Below, one piece after another: positions 11,345-22,900 of a DNA stretch of 64,000 bases. This stretch comes from Hysterangium stoloniferum (lineage: Eukaryota > Basidiomycota > Agaricomycetes > Hysterangiales > Hysterangiaceae). The translations under genes were made by a program, and so were the position numbers. Positions within the stretch are counted from its first letter, which is position 1. Every line of letters starts with the position of its first letter. The notes beneath the pieces were generated by a model. It was not told where the DNA came from, made no database searches, and worked only from the letters and a program-made list of their open reading frames with translations. Location of the stretch: NCBI GenBank assembly GCA_015178975.1, contig WHVD01000011.1:1302001-1366000 (forward strand), in the 5' to 3' direction.

Positions 11345-13538
11345 CTAATTTGCGAAGGCGGCAAGTCCTGTTATTGCCTTACCCAAAATGAGGGCGTGAA
11401 TATCCTGTATGAAGTCAATTAATTCCAGAGATTTGTTCAGGTAATGGTCGTCAATACGTACGTGAGTTCCTGAACAAGTTGGTCAGGACTGCGATCAGCG
11501 ATAACCAAGAAATTTGCGGCTCACCTTCATAGGTATTGACAACTTGTAAATTAGCGACGTGTCTTCCCACATGGTATCTTATTGAGGTCACATTAATACT
11601 CGAGCGTAGGGCGCATAGATTTATACTCACTCGTCGCTACATGCATTCCCACCAAGGATATCCAAAAGAATACGAGAGTGTTGGAGAGCTTTTCCGGCGT
11701 TATTCCGTTTCACGAAACTGATCATCTCTGGAGCAAGTTCTCTTTTGTCTTTGAGTCGACCAACCTGTTAGATATCGGTTTAAGCACTCATTTATTCTCG
11801 TCATGTAAGCTGCAAACGAAACCACTGAAAAATCGCACCTGCAAGCTCGCCAATAGACCCAATCCAACCTCTACATGAGCATCTGCGAGTTTCTTTTGCA
11901 CCAACTGGAAAGAAGCCAGTGGTCGATTGAATTGATGTCTTTCTAATGCATAGGTACGAGTTCGGTCGATGCAATCTTCCAGTGCACCCATAGTACCCCA
12001 AGATATACCATACCTGATTGAATGTTATGGAACGTCCACCTATGGGAAACTAGTTCAACTACCTTGCACTATTTAAGCACGTAAATGGTCCTCCGAGTCC
12101 CTTTGTTTTTGGTAAAACGCCATCGTTTGAGATGCGCACATCATCCATAAAGATAGACCCCGTAAGGGACGCGCGGAGTGAGAGCTTGTTCTTTATGCTT
12201 GGTGCTGATAGACCTTTCATTCCCTACCATCGTCATCGATTTGACAGAGAAACGGACAAGGGTATCAATTTAAAAGATCTTCCGTCAGATACGAAACAGA
12301 AGACCTTTTCCAAAAGGAATCCTCGAACTTTATTGTCCCATTTGCAACGAGCCCAAACGACGAAGACGTCCCTATCAAATGTAAAATTAACATTAAAAAA
12401 AAAAATCTCGCAATGAAGTGAAGTCAGAGATGGTTCCTCACGCAACCGGGGCACTACTAATCCACGTCTTACTTCCATTTATAATAAAACCACCATCCGG
12501 AGCTTCAGTTGCGACCGTTTCCATTCCAGCAGGATCAGAACCGTGGTTGGCCTCGGTTAGTCCCTACAGAGAGATTGCCGCAATGAATAAAGTTGTAGAA
12601 CCGCCTCTTTCTGAGGATCAATACGTGAACAATGAACTTACAAAGCAACCTGCTAAAATGCCTTTGGCTGTCAAGGTCATATATCAGCCATCGAGTTGAA
12701 AACAAAGAAGAAAACAAGCCGATGGGGAAAATCCCTGGACCGGAAAAAATACTCACCCATCCTAGGCAGGTATTTTTCCTTCTGCGCATCCGAACCAAAT
12801 TCATAAATGGCTGTCATAGCCAAAGATGATTGAACAGACATGGTAGAGCGATATCCAGAGTCGATCCTATAGCCAAATACGATCAAACGATGACAAAGTC
12901 AAAACGAATTAGCGTATACCTTTCTATTTCTCGTGCAATCAAGCCATATGCTACGCTGCTTGCTCCAGCACAGTCATAACCTTGGATTGTAGGCCCTAAA
13001 AGACCAACACTTCCCATTTCCTTGAGAATGTTGGGATTATACTCTGCTTACAGTGATTAAAACTACTGTGTCGATTTCCATCGAGATACAGCGTACCTTC
13101 CGTTCTGTATTGCTCAATGATGCGAGGAAGGAGCTTCTCCTAAAAGATAATTTGAACAATAAAGTAGATATGACATCTATGCACATTGAAACCTGGGCAA
13201 ACTCTCTTGCTGTATCTCTGTTAACGAGATAAGTCTTATAGAGCAAATGCATCCAACCCCATACATACCTTATGGCCTTCTCTTCATCAGTCAACATAGA
13301 CTCGAGATTCAGAGGATCCTTATTAAGGCTTAACTACAGCTCCAGAAAGGACTATATAATGACCACACCTCCCAATTGTATGCTACAAAAGCTAGATCAT
13401 ATGGAGTTAGATCAGAATGCTATGGTATGTTGAATCAGGAACCATATTACAAGACGCATTTCTCCTGCCCGTTAGATTGGCCTGCCAAGGGATTGATAGA
13501 GGAGAACGACGTGCAGTAAATAGTCGTACAGGGCGCAT
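11345..13538 (-). CDS. Glutaryl-CoA dehydrogenase, mitochondrial
   Basis: Sixteen exons on the minus strand: 13538-13451, 13391-13369, 13318-13269, 13217-13193, 13139-13097, 13043-12920, 12866-12757, 12667-12642, 12563-12442, 12371-12305, 12223-12063, 12013-11839, 11764-11631, 11577-11525, 11469-11462 and 11404-11345, giving 422 residues. The N terminus ([12 protein letters not shown]) is a basic mitochondrial presequence. Diagnostic blocks are [52 protein letters not shown] and [15 protein letters not shown]. The last contains the catalytic Glu400 of this acyl-CoA dehydrogenase subfamily. The enzyme oxidises and decarboxylates glutaryl-CoA to crotonyl-CoA in lysine and tryptophan breakdown, using FAD and the electron-transfer flavoprotein. 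Exon 15 is only 8 nt and encodes GTH directly after the catalytic Glu. Confidence 0.95.
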
Positions 13539-13541
13539 TGT

Positions 13542-13810
13542 TTACGAGAAATATGACGATGTGAAAGTGAACGTTACAGAGGATGGTAGCCTATCACGTG
13601 CGATTACTTTGGCCCGGGGGCTATCAGGTTCGGCCCCGGCACTGACATTGGAGGCCTCCAGGGCCTGTTTGATCACATTCGCTCTATTGTCAACAGTGAT
13701 CACCGAGCTCCTCGTTCCACCGGCCTCAGGATTCGCTGATAATCCATCTTTTTTTAACCCACTGGATCGACGACAGCAGATCGATGAACATCATTCACAT
13801 AAACTATAAA
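13542..13810 (-). pseudogene. Unidentified coding-like segment with an apparent 1-nt frameshift
   Basis: Minus-strand sequence reads VNDVHRSAVVDPVG and then, after a one-base shift at a T/A run near 13755-13763, continues as KKDGLSANPEAGG, VITVDNRANVIKQALEASN up to a stop at 13544-13542. The two halves look like one protein in composition. The stop falls 4 nt upstream of the glutaryl-CoA dehydrogenase ATG. I do not recognise the family. It may be a decayed gene, or an exon whose splicing I cannot resolve. The plus strand is also open here, which weakens the call. Confidence 0.3.
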
Positions 13811-16800
13811 ATTATACATCAGTAATACTAGTAGACATAAAACGCGACTGGATGTACTGCGAAATAGGATGATTGTTAATAATCGATCCTGTTAATGATC
13901 AACAAGTTTCCCGAAAACTGGAACGTTCCCGCTAACCATTTGTTCTCAAATTTCCAGATGGCATTGCAACCACTATTATCATTTACATCCAAGCAAGTTT
14001 AATTGCACCGCTGAGGCAGTAATACCACACCCGATATAAGCTGAGCTCGATTTAAGGTGCTACATGGTATGCTCAAATTCAATATGGGAGTACATGGTGC
14101 TTTGCATCTCGATATGACCATAAAACCTCACCTACTGCATAACCATGCGAACACAGTTGCGGGTAAAGCTGAATTGCTAAAAAAAAGTGGATGGCGAACT
14201 TGAAGCCTATGGTGGTGGAGGACGGAACTTCCCGGCAAACTGTAGAATCTTTTCCATGACCAAATTGAAATCCTATTAGTATGACGATGTATGGTTTATG
14301 ATAAAAATGATAGTACAGGATAGGCAAAAAAAAAATTAGCCGAGACATGGCCAAATAAAAACCTTTTGATCATTCAGTTCCTTTTGGATACTGGCATTAG
14401 TAGGCTCAGTTAACTTTGAGTAACACCTGGAAGCGGTACTTGTGAACTGCGAATTTGCGAGAAGGCCAGTTGCACTGAGCCTGTCCACACTTCATAATAT
14501 ACATCGATTAGCCGTATATATTGTCTAGAGCCGTAGCCCGCTAACTCGGCTAGACACTACTTTTTCGAGATCTCTGTTTACTGGCCGATATAAAAGCTTA
14601 CTGTTAAAATTAACACGCTCGGTCGTCACAGTTGGGTTAATCCACTGAGGTATATCTCGAACTGGTACGACATATATACATGTGTACGACCCGAGATAGG
14701 GGTGAATGTGATAATCTACCTCCACACTTGGACGTATGCGAGCCTATTTCAAACACTTACTATAGATTCATAAACGTAGACATTCCCAGATCCCAGATTC
14801 TTTTCTTATTGGAGGCCATTTCTGTGGTTGAACGAAGGAAAAGTTTTAAGCAGTCACGTGACACGAAAATCTCAATATTTAACAAGCGTGCTCCGATCGG
14901 ATTCATCTCAAATAGTTCGAATACATGTATTTTGAGCCCATGATAGTTTCCGAGTTTAAATTTTGTGCTACAGCCTTTCGAGAAGTTTCGCCCCCCACCA
15001 TAAGATCAGCAATCTTGAGCGCATGACTCTTCTACGGATCTAGTTATATTTCGGTGGGGTGGGTGGTATGAGGCAGACACGAGTAAGCGCCTGTTGTGCC
15101 GATTTTGATATGCCACTGCAGTGACGTGATAGACTTGATATTTCTGAAGTTGTTGAAAAATTGATTATCGAAAAGAATATAAGGCGAATTGAATTATCCT
15201 TCAAACTACAAGATTACCTGCGTGGTGGCGACTATATCCGAGCATTTTTAGGGGTTAGGGTTTACAAGTGGCTTAGGGTTTAGTACTTATTTGAGATCTC
15301 CCAGATTAGTTAGGGGTTAATATTATATTATGTTTAGGACCAATGAGATATAAATTACGTGACATGCGCACCAAACGGACATTCACTCGGGTACAGAAAA
15401 GCTATCGCACAGAGTTAACATAGACTCCAGCTCGAGTCTAGCTCTACTACTCCAAAACCATCAGATTTATAACTTATATAGGTTGGACCTGTGGGTCTGA
15501 TCTTATCGTTTCTTTTCATGGAAACTATCAGTGACGGTGCCGGCACACATTATTTCTTACGAAACATCTTTCACTTACCCAGGCACAATTCCCATGGTGG
15601 TTTGGTTTCTCAGCGACACTGACGTCTGCAAGTCACTTGGCGTATCATTTGGTACATGGTGTTCGCGTGGTAGAAACTACGTTTTTGACAGCTCTGCTAC
15701 ATTAGATGATACCACCTGCCGGTGTCTTATGTACTGTCGGCGTAATGGGCTGCATGCAAGAAAATCGAAGCATTCGGCGAGGATCGTCCTTTTTAGACCC
15801 CTTGAATCGAGAGCCAAACAGCTTATCACCCGATAAGCATTCTGGCAGCTGTGTGAAAGGGGGGGCTAGTTGGCTCAGTTCAATCTGAGGTTACTCGGCA
15901 GATATGGAAGGATTATCTTGCCTCCAAAGCGGCCTTGAGGATTTGTAATCTACACTGCTCGAGATAAGACATTTCTGTTGACATCGGTGGCGAAGAGGCT
16001 GACTCGCAACGGTCGCATTTCTGAACCGTCGGGCCTTGAGGCATCACTCGGCTACTTGTCAACGGCATCTGGCCTCGCTACCATAACGCATATCCTCTCT
16101 TCAATTATACATTTGGTGGCGATCAAAGTTCTTCTTGATCGAGGCATTTGTCAGTTCAGCTAATCTATATTCGGTCTTCACACCGGCTCCGTATGCCGGT
16201 TAGATATTTTGTTTTCGTTTCTTCGCCGTCTTTCCCTTGCCATCAATTCCTCTTCTTTCCATATGCTGTACAAGCCTTATATTCTTCATATTCCCATGTC
16301 AAGTATCTTTCTTCCTTCAAGGCTTTTGCTGGCCTCGACTATCGGTGAAATTCTATGTGTTTCCGCATATACGTGACGAACAAGAGCTACAACTTAAAGG
16401 GATGTTCTGAATGAGGTACCTTCTCAGTAATACTATTGTTAAACTTGACAACCTTATCTGGTTTGTACTCATGCGACGTCATAATACAATCCTGATCTTG
16501 GTGCTGTCAAGTTCCGGAACATAGGAGACACGCATTGCCCGAGTTGGCAAGCCTAGAGGGCGCATGTATTGAGCGTGTTCTTTTGAAGGCCTGGGAGGTT
16601 GCTAATGGTATCGATCCGCATTTTACCGGTCCTCACATCTGTTCATAAATGATACCTCATGACAGTAAGGGTGTGATGAAAATATGGGTGCATAGGTTGC
16701 ACTGCTCACTACAAGACGACTGATTCCCTTTTAACTCCCCAACGAATGTGCCCATCCGAACTCCTATATATATTTTTCACGGCGGCACGAATGCACCGCA

Positions 16801-17242
16801 CGAAGGTCAAAAGCCCGTCGCGCCGATCGCATGTCAGATTTCCCGCTTTTATAACCAATACAGATGTTGCCATCGTCACTGCCTTGCATGCGGGGTTACC
16901 TTTTAGAAAATTTTCGCCGTCGTACGCTTCAACCTTCCATACCTATCCAGACTTTATTTTATGCTTTTTCGAAGACGGTCACAAACACGTCGCTAGGATC
17001 ACACCGTCCACGCCAGATATGGTCGTTTCAAGTGTGCGATTTGGGGCGCAAAATCTATATGAGTCACTTCAGGTGCAAGATCATGCACCGGGCGCGCTCA
17101 AATCCTAATATGGGGGTGAATCAGGTGTCATCAGTGTTCCTACTATTACTTCAGCTGTGATTCTCCTGTACTGCCCCAAACAGGCCCTTGGATTTCTGTG
17201 CAGTTCCTTAGGCCGCCGTACCGCGATCAATTTGTGGGCGGT
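13811..17242. other. Gene-poor, apparently decayed region
   Basis: No complete gene could be built. Short open frames occur on both strands. The most protein-like are a minus-strand run at about 16750-16920 (VWKVEAYDGENFLKG onward) preceded by another at about 16990-17080 (VTHIDFAPQIAHLKRPYLAW), which would join across a GT-AG intron, and a plus-strand frame at 15706-15888. None is recognisable and stops interrupt extension, so I regard the region as old, degenerated coding sequence plus spacer. Confidence 0.35.
15240..15330 (+). repeat. Short telomere-like TTAGGG tract, degenerate
   Basis: Three to four imperfect TTAGGG-type units lie within about 90 nt (ttaggggttagggttt, cttagggtttag, ttaggggttaa). 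TTAGGG is the usual telomere repeat of basidiomycetes. The tract is short and interrupted, so it could be an interstitial telomeric scar or chance. Confidence 0.35.
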
Positions 17243-17425
17243 ACGAGGATCCAGAAATGATAAGGGCTTCAATCGGAGGAGTCATCGTCGCCAGAATGTT
17301 CGCGCACACGAGGATCCAGAAATGATAAGGGCTTCAATCGGAGGAGTCATCGTCGCCAGAATGTTCGCGCACACTTGACTGGAGAAATCATAGGACTCAC
17401 TCATGACTTGAGGTGGAAGTGTCAT
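17225..17425 (-). pseudogene. Coding-like minus-strand fragment broken by the 65-bp duplication
   Basis: From an ATG at 17425 the minus strand reads MTLPPQVMSESYDFSSQ, then ANILATMTPPIEALIISGSS, through the first unit it meets. It then runs out of frame in the second unit and stops. Without the duplication the frame would continue. The family is not recognised. The sharp frame break at a recent duplication suggests a gene fragment that has lost function. Confidence 0.35.
17243..17372. repeat. 65-bp perfect tandem duplication
   Basis: Two adjacent 65-bp copies, 17243-17307 and 17308-17372, read identical by eye. The unit length is not a multiple of three, so it shifts the minus-strand open frame that runs through it. 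Confidence 0.9.
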
Positions 17426-18293
17426 CTTTAGGGAGCGTCGCAATAAGCATCACAACAGTGCGGCATTAAGGGTAGCCGCTCTCCATTAAGACACCTAACA
17501 TCGGTAACTATTATCTATTATGGGCCCATTACGTTTAGCGTCGGATACTGCAAGGCCGCACAGATCAATCAAGTTCTCTGTTAATCAATCGGTTGGGTAA
17601 TTTTTCAGGGCCCGAATTGGCTATGATAATGTGCAATGTACTCTTTCCTGCTGACTTCACCATCGACGGTAATCGTCCTTGTACCTCCCGAGACAATTAT
17701 TGAAAGTGTGTAAAACCTGATCACGTAGGTTTCCATACAGCCGCCCTCTATGTATGAGAAATATACAGAGCAAGCACTATCTGAAATTGATCCATGGAGA
17801 TAAGAACGACACGATTGCCACATCCCATGCAAGCATCCACCGTTGCTTACAACAAAAGAACGATGGTTGGAACGTAGTATATATGCTGGCATGTGTATAA
17901 CAGGTGGATTGAAGAGAAGTCGAGATCAACCTCTTGAGCTAATCCTTCAAATAGTAGGAGGCCCGATGATGTGTGCCGAATAAGTCCACACCATCCCAGC
18001 TAGCTATAAAAGAATTTTTCAAGAATAGTAGACAGCTAATCTGTCCAACCGGTTCGTCCCGATGAAGACACACATGGGAAAGTCGATGATAATTGCTCGA
18101 AGCCAATAGCCAATTGAGCAAAGACTGTGGGTTGATCTATACGTTTTTGGAAATGCTGCTGGAATTAAACGGAAACAAATTTATTGCATTGGATGCTAGT
18201 CGATGGCCTGAAAGAGCCCAACATGGCGAGCATAGGTATAGTGCATATGCGAAAACAGAACTTACTCGCCATCATGAGACATTGAATAATTCG
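17426..18293. other. No gene recognised
   Basis: Minus-strand open frames at 17605-17892 and 17939-18121 lack recognisable domains and cannot be joined into a convincing model. Confidence 0.35.
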
Positions 18294-18624
18294 TCAAGAA
18301 CGGCCGCAAGAAGCCACGTTTGTGCTTCTTACATCCTCCGTCAGATCCGCGAGAAGGAATGCCCAAAAGAGGTGTAAAAATGCAAACTTCACGGCCGATA
18401 ACTCAGATGACAGACTTTCTCCCCGTGCTTTTCGGAGGATTCTAAATTGACAAAGGAAAGGGAAGTTCAATGGTTGGGAGATATGACCAGTGTTGATAGA
18501 GGTGGATCGCTCACTGACTACCACCGCGGATTGCCATGATTCTGTCCCTCAGGGCCGTCGCCCTTTGGCTAGGATCGTGAATCAGGACTTCAGGTACCGC
18601 GGCGCTTATCCAAGCCTCCGCCAT
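18294..18624 (-). CDS. Possible small two-exon protein, unidentified
   Basis: Exons 18624-18515 and 18441-18294 join in frame across a GT-AG intron into 85 codons. Exon 1 reads MAEAWISAAVPEVLIHDPSQ; exon 2 has a hydrophobic stretch (FAFLHLFWAFLLADL). It could be a real small protein or a fragment of a larger decayed gene. No family was recognised. Confidence 0.3.
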
Positions 18625-19518
18625 ACGATCCGGTATAAGGCATTGTTATAGTCCCAAGGAGGCCCAAGGAGGCTTAAGGAGCCGCAGTTGTATTGATAAA
18701 GGCAAGGTAACTAATCCCAGGTTACTCAACTCTGCGAATTATATAGTTCTTTGGGTTTAGTAGTCTTTCGAGAGACCAGCCATAAAAGTTTTATTAAACG
18801 AATAATGAAAGTAACTCTTAAATATCCAGTAACTGGCGTGGGTGCCGATGTGTAGTTTTTGGGAAAGAACGCACACGCCCCGCAATGCGTTTTGGGATGA
18901 AATATATAGCGGCCGGACATAAGTCCGTAGTCGGTCGCTCAGTAATCATTATCTTCGCTAAACGTAAGCAGCGGAAGGCGATCACTGAGGTCTACATTTA
19001 TATTTGGCTTGACAAATCTGTAGCTCGGGGGAATCCTAGAGAGGCTGATGCAGTGTGTCCACATCGTTCATCAACTCGGAAGCTTACGGGCAGCATCAGC
19101 TGTAGCATTGCCCATTCGCAAGCGGGATTAAAATGAATAGGAGTTCTGTTCACCCTGGGATCCGTGTTGTCCAATGAGACTGACGGCTTTTCGACATGAA
19201 TCTGTCCACTCCCACTGATAGTTCGGAGTCTTAATCTCACTGCCACTGAGAGCGCTTGGTTTATACAAGTGGGGAGGCTGTTATCGTAAATATTTTAGTT
19301 TTAGCCGAGGGACCGAACCAGAAATCAGTCACACTCCACTGGTGGCGAGGTATATGGCTGCTCCAGATGCCTCGGAATCTGTTCACCTATAAGTGGATGG
19401 GAGGGAGGGTATTTTCTTGGCCCCTCCCTCAGTCTTGGTTCCGCTCATCACACCTTCCCCTCGTCTCTCCCCCCCTTCACCCGCTTTATTTCTCTTAAGC
19501 CTCCCTCCGTCAGCCGTC
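18625..19518. other. Upstream region of the membrane-protein gene
   Basis: About 890 nt without a convincing gene. The last 200 nt (from about 19310) contain a TATA-like CTATAAGTGG at 19388-19397 and pyrimidine-rich blocks running up to the start codon. This 200-nt segment is duplicated, in degraded form, at 22.5-22.8 kb. Confidence 0.45.
19388..19397 (+). promoter_or_regulatory. TATA-like element of the membrane-protein gene
   Basis: CTATAAGTGG sits about 120 nt upstream of the ATG at 19519 and is retained in the pseudo-copy at about 22561. Conservation between the copies only reflects common descent, so function is inferred from position. Confidence 0.4.
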
Positions 19519-21613
19519 ATGAGCACCCTCCCTCACCACGACAACGCTGAGAAAGGGATCCTAGATCCGTCCACGAACAAGCCCCAGTTAATTGCAGACG
19601 AAAAGCAGTCACTAGCAGTACCATTGGCAGCACTCCCAGTTGTCCTTCCCAAAGCCGACAAGCCCAAACCACCTAAGAGAAAAGTCAGTAAATGGATTCT
19701 ATGGAAATTATGGTTCAACACCTACCGCAAGTTCTTCACGTTCGTTATGACTCTGAACTTGACGGGAGTTGTGCTCGCCGCCACTGGACATTTCCCGTAC
19801 GCACGGAAGTATACTGGTGCACTCGTACTTGGTAATCTCTACTTCGCCATCCTCATGCGAAATGAGTTGTTTGGTCGATTCCTGTACTTGATTGTGAACA
19901 CCCTCTTTGCCAAGGTAAGCCTCAATTCCGCAGTCTCCAATCATCAGTCCAATCGTCGGAGACGCGGGAGCCGCCTCGTGCCTAACTCTCGAGATCTTCT
20001 GCAATATCCAGGGGGCTGCTTGGAAGAAAGAACTTCTTCCTGCCGCCCCCCGGATCAAAGAAGGCATTCTACTGATGACTCTGGTCCCTCGATTATTTCA
20101 CAATATCTAACGATTCCATTATTTTACAGTGGCCACCTCTGTGGTGGAGATTGGGTTGCACGTCCGTCTTACAACATCTAGGAGGTATTCATTCCGGATG
20201 CGCGACGTCTGGTTTCATCTGGCTTATTTTCAAGGTTACGTGAGTCAATTTCCCCAGATAAGGCGATACCCAGACTTTACATTTGTTTTATTAGTGAAGT
20301 AATCATTGACCGGGCTAACAATCATGAAGCGACAATCGTGATGGGCGTAGTCACCAATGTACTTATATTGATCAGTGTATTGAGCGCCTTCCCATGGATA
20401 AGAAATAACTTCCACAATGTGTTCGAGCGTCATCATCGGTTTATCGGATGGCTCGGTTTGATCTCGACATGGGTGTTCGTGAGTATTTTGTATCATTTGT
20501 TTTAATAGGTCATTGCTTAATGGCCCCTCTACAGGTCCTCTTATCAGATAGTTACGACCCAGTAACAAGGCGTTGGGATCCATCTGGAAGGATTATTATT
20601 GGAGATCAACAATTTTGGTTCGCCATCGGAATGACCACGTTGTAGGTGACTTTTATTTTGTGTATTAAATTGCATTTATCCCTTTCTTTCTAGCATCGTC
20701 ATTCCGTGGATTACAGTCAGGGAAGTGCCGGTTGACATCGAACTCGTACGTCTTTGTATTATGATCATCTCGACGCCTGTTCATTTTTTCTCGCAGCCGT
20801 CACCCAAAGTTGCAATTATAAGATTCAAGCGTGGCATGCAACAAGGGGTACTTGGGCGTATCAGTCGCTCCTCGATCATGGAGTACCATGCCTTTGGTAT
20901 CATCAGGTAAGACAGTACATCACCGTGAATATGGCATATTTCTGAGCCATATTTTTATAGTGAAGGAACACATGCGAAATATCATTATATGATCTGTGGT
21001 GTACAGGGCGACTTCACGCGAAGCCTTGTTAACGACCCCCCACGGACACTTTGGACCCGTGAACTCAAATTCGCTGCTGTTTCAAACACATCAACACTAT
21101 ATACGCAAGTTTAATTGACTTTGCGAAACCTACTTTAGACTTACCATCTCAATCCGTAGGCGTGGCATTCGTGTTTGCACAGGGACAGGCCTGGGAGCTG
21201 CTCTGTCAACATGTTTGCAAAGTCCTAATTGGTCAGTAAAATAAACTTTTGCTTTCCTCATGGGTACTAAAAGTGGGACGAACAGGTATCTTATTTGGAT
21301 CGGTTCTGACCAAGAAAAGACATTCGGTCCAACAATTTCAGGACTCATTCATCGCCATATGGGCCCTGAACGTCTATGCCTATGGGATTCGAAACAGCGA
21401 GGAGGTCGTCCAGACGTCATGAAGTTGGTCAAAGAAGCTTACGCATACTGGAAAGCTGAAGGTATGTAATTAATAAATACACGTGGACCGTTTTCACTCA
21501 AATTCTCTGTTCTAGTTGTTTTCATTACCTCCAACTACCAAGGCAACTCAGAGATCATGCAAGGCTGCAAAGAGGCAGGTATCCCTGCGTTCGGGACACT
21601 TTGGGACTTCTAG
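19519..21613 (+). CDS. Conserved basidiomycete membrane protein, ferric-reductase/oxidoreductase-like architecture
   Basis: Ten exons: 19519-19914, 20130-20239, 20295-20478, 20535-20641, 20694-20745, 20797-20906, 20961-21104, 21160-21231, 21286-21461 and 21516-21613, encoding 482 residues. After a cytosolic N terminus, a KWILWKLWFNTYRKFFTFV block opens a multi-helix region with conserved histidines (HSGCATSGF, FERHHRFIGWLGLISTW). A soluble half follows with CGVQGDFTRSLV, CTGTGLGAALSTCLQ and WIGSDQEKTFGPTISGLIH, and the protein ends FGTLWDF. The layout resembles the membrane plus dinucleotide-binding halves that also occur attached to fungal adenylate-forming reductases; a redox role is inference. 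Intron 1 is unusually long (215 nt). Intron 7 (21105-21159) has a GC donor (GCAAGT). Confidence 0.85.
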
Positions 21614-21712
21614 GTTTCTAATATCCCTTTGATATTTTTGGAGCAGATCTTTTTGTCCCACTGTTGTATTCCGTTTTTTTTAACTTAACATTCAAGTTAT
21701 TCATTACATAAT

Positions 21713-22487
21713 ACGTCAATCCTTCACCCACATCGACATCTTATTATTCCCAAGGACCCTCCCCTCGCATATTTAGATTGTCAGACTTTTTGAAATAGTA
21801 CTGACCAAGAGAATACCATTTATATTATTGGATCAATCGATAAATAATTTGAAATTTTACACAAGTACGGTTTAAACTACATGGTCACCGTGTGAAAATT
21901 TATCAGCGTCAGTGCTGGAGATGGTATCTCGCAGCCTATGTAATTATCTGCCACCCAAAAAAGATCTCATAATCTCCAGGAAGACGACCCTTTAGTTTAG
22001 GCAGACTGTGAAATGCCTGGTCTTGATTTGAAGAACAAATATAATAGTGGGTGTGTCACATACATATATGCTGGCGCGCCGTGCCACACCTACTTATCAT
22101 TAGCGAAAAGCTGACGGTGAGGTAAAAATAGGTGATTCTGCCTATCCGCATCATACGCTGAAAATCACCCCGAGGTGAGATGTACTAGTAGGAGCATGCC
22201 ATTCCAGTGGCATGAACCAATCAAGACGCTAAAGAGGGGGCGGATGGGTAAGAAGTCACTAGTTACCTTCGAAGAGGTTCGCATTTGGTTCAACACAAAG
22301 GCGGTGCCTTGTCTCACCTTGATCAACATTATCTTAACCCTAGGCTCGCGTTACTCGCCTGGGGTTCAGTAGCTAGAATCCAGATTAGCTGTAACATTCA
22401 TACTTGTGTGTAGAAATTTCTGTCTTAATTACCAATGACGGCTTAGATTTTGTGTGAGTCTGATTCCATCACAAACTAGTATTTTTT
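21713..22487 (+). pseudogene. Truncated copy of the 5' half of the oligoribonuclease gene
   Basis: In plus orientation this stretch matches the minus-strand oligoribonuclease locus (25440 down to about 24990): promoter region, start codon area (ATGGTATCTCGCAGCCTATG against ATGATATTTCGCAGCCTGCG), part of exon 1 (TTTAGTTTAGGCAGACTGTG), intron 1, exon 2 and the start of intron 2. About 40 nt of exon 1 are missing and in-frame stops are present. Intron 1 is interrupted by about 315 nt of foreign sequence (22066-22380). The copy ends abruptly where the next pseudo-copy starts. Confidence 0.85.
22066..22380. other. Foreign insertion inside the pseudo-oligoribonuclease intron
   Basis: About 315 nt separate the two matching parts of intron 1 in the pseudo-copy and are absent from the parent gene. 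No terminal repeats or coding motif were recognised. It could be a small non-autonomous element or filler from a repair event. Confidence 0.5.
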
Positions 22488-22900
22488 CGGTCCAAACCAT
22501 AAATCAGCCACACCCCACCGGTGGCGAGGTATATGGTTACTGCACTAAAGCTCTGTTCGCCTATAAGTGGGTGGGAAGGAATATTTTCTCCTTCAATCTT
22601 GGTTCCGCTCACCACACTTTCCCCCGGTCTCTTTTCCCCCTGTTCACCTATAGGAGTGATATTTTCCTAGCCCCTCCCCCAACAATCTTGCTTTCGCTCA
22701 CCACACCTTCCCTTGGTCTCTTCCCCCCTTCACCCGTTTTCTTTCCCTTAAATAGCGGCTCATTTTATTTACAACGTTCCCCCGTTTGTCAGTTGCCATG
22801 ACCACCCTCCCTCGATGACGCTGAGAAAGGCGTCCCAGACCTTTCCATGAACAAGCCTCCGCTAATTACGGACGAAACGAAGTCACTAGCAGCACCTGGC
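22488..22900 (+). pseudogene. Truncated copy of the promoter and first exon of the 19.5-kb membrane-protein gene
   Basis: Sequence from 22488 matches 19315-19640: the CTATAAGTGG element, the pyrimidine blocks, the start (ATGACCACCCTCCCTC) and the first 35 codons or so. A 5-nt deletion after the first codons shifts the frame to an immediate stop. The pyrimidine/TATA block occurs twice in tandem here (about 22555-22640 and 22650-22740) but once in the parent. Similarity ends near 22890. Confidence 0.85.

Noticed and set aside
13417-13809. 130-codon plus-strand open frame
   Set aside because: It overlaps the first exons of the glutaryl-CoA dehydrogenase gene on the other strand and has no recognisable domain.
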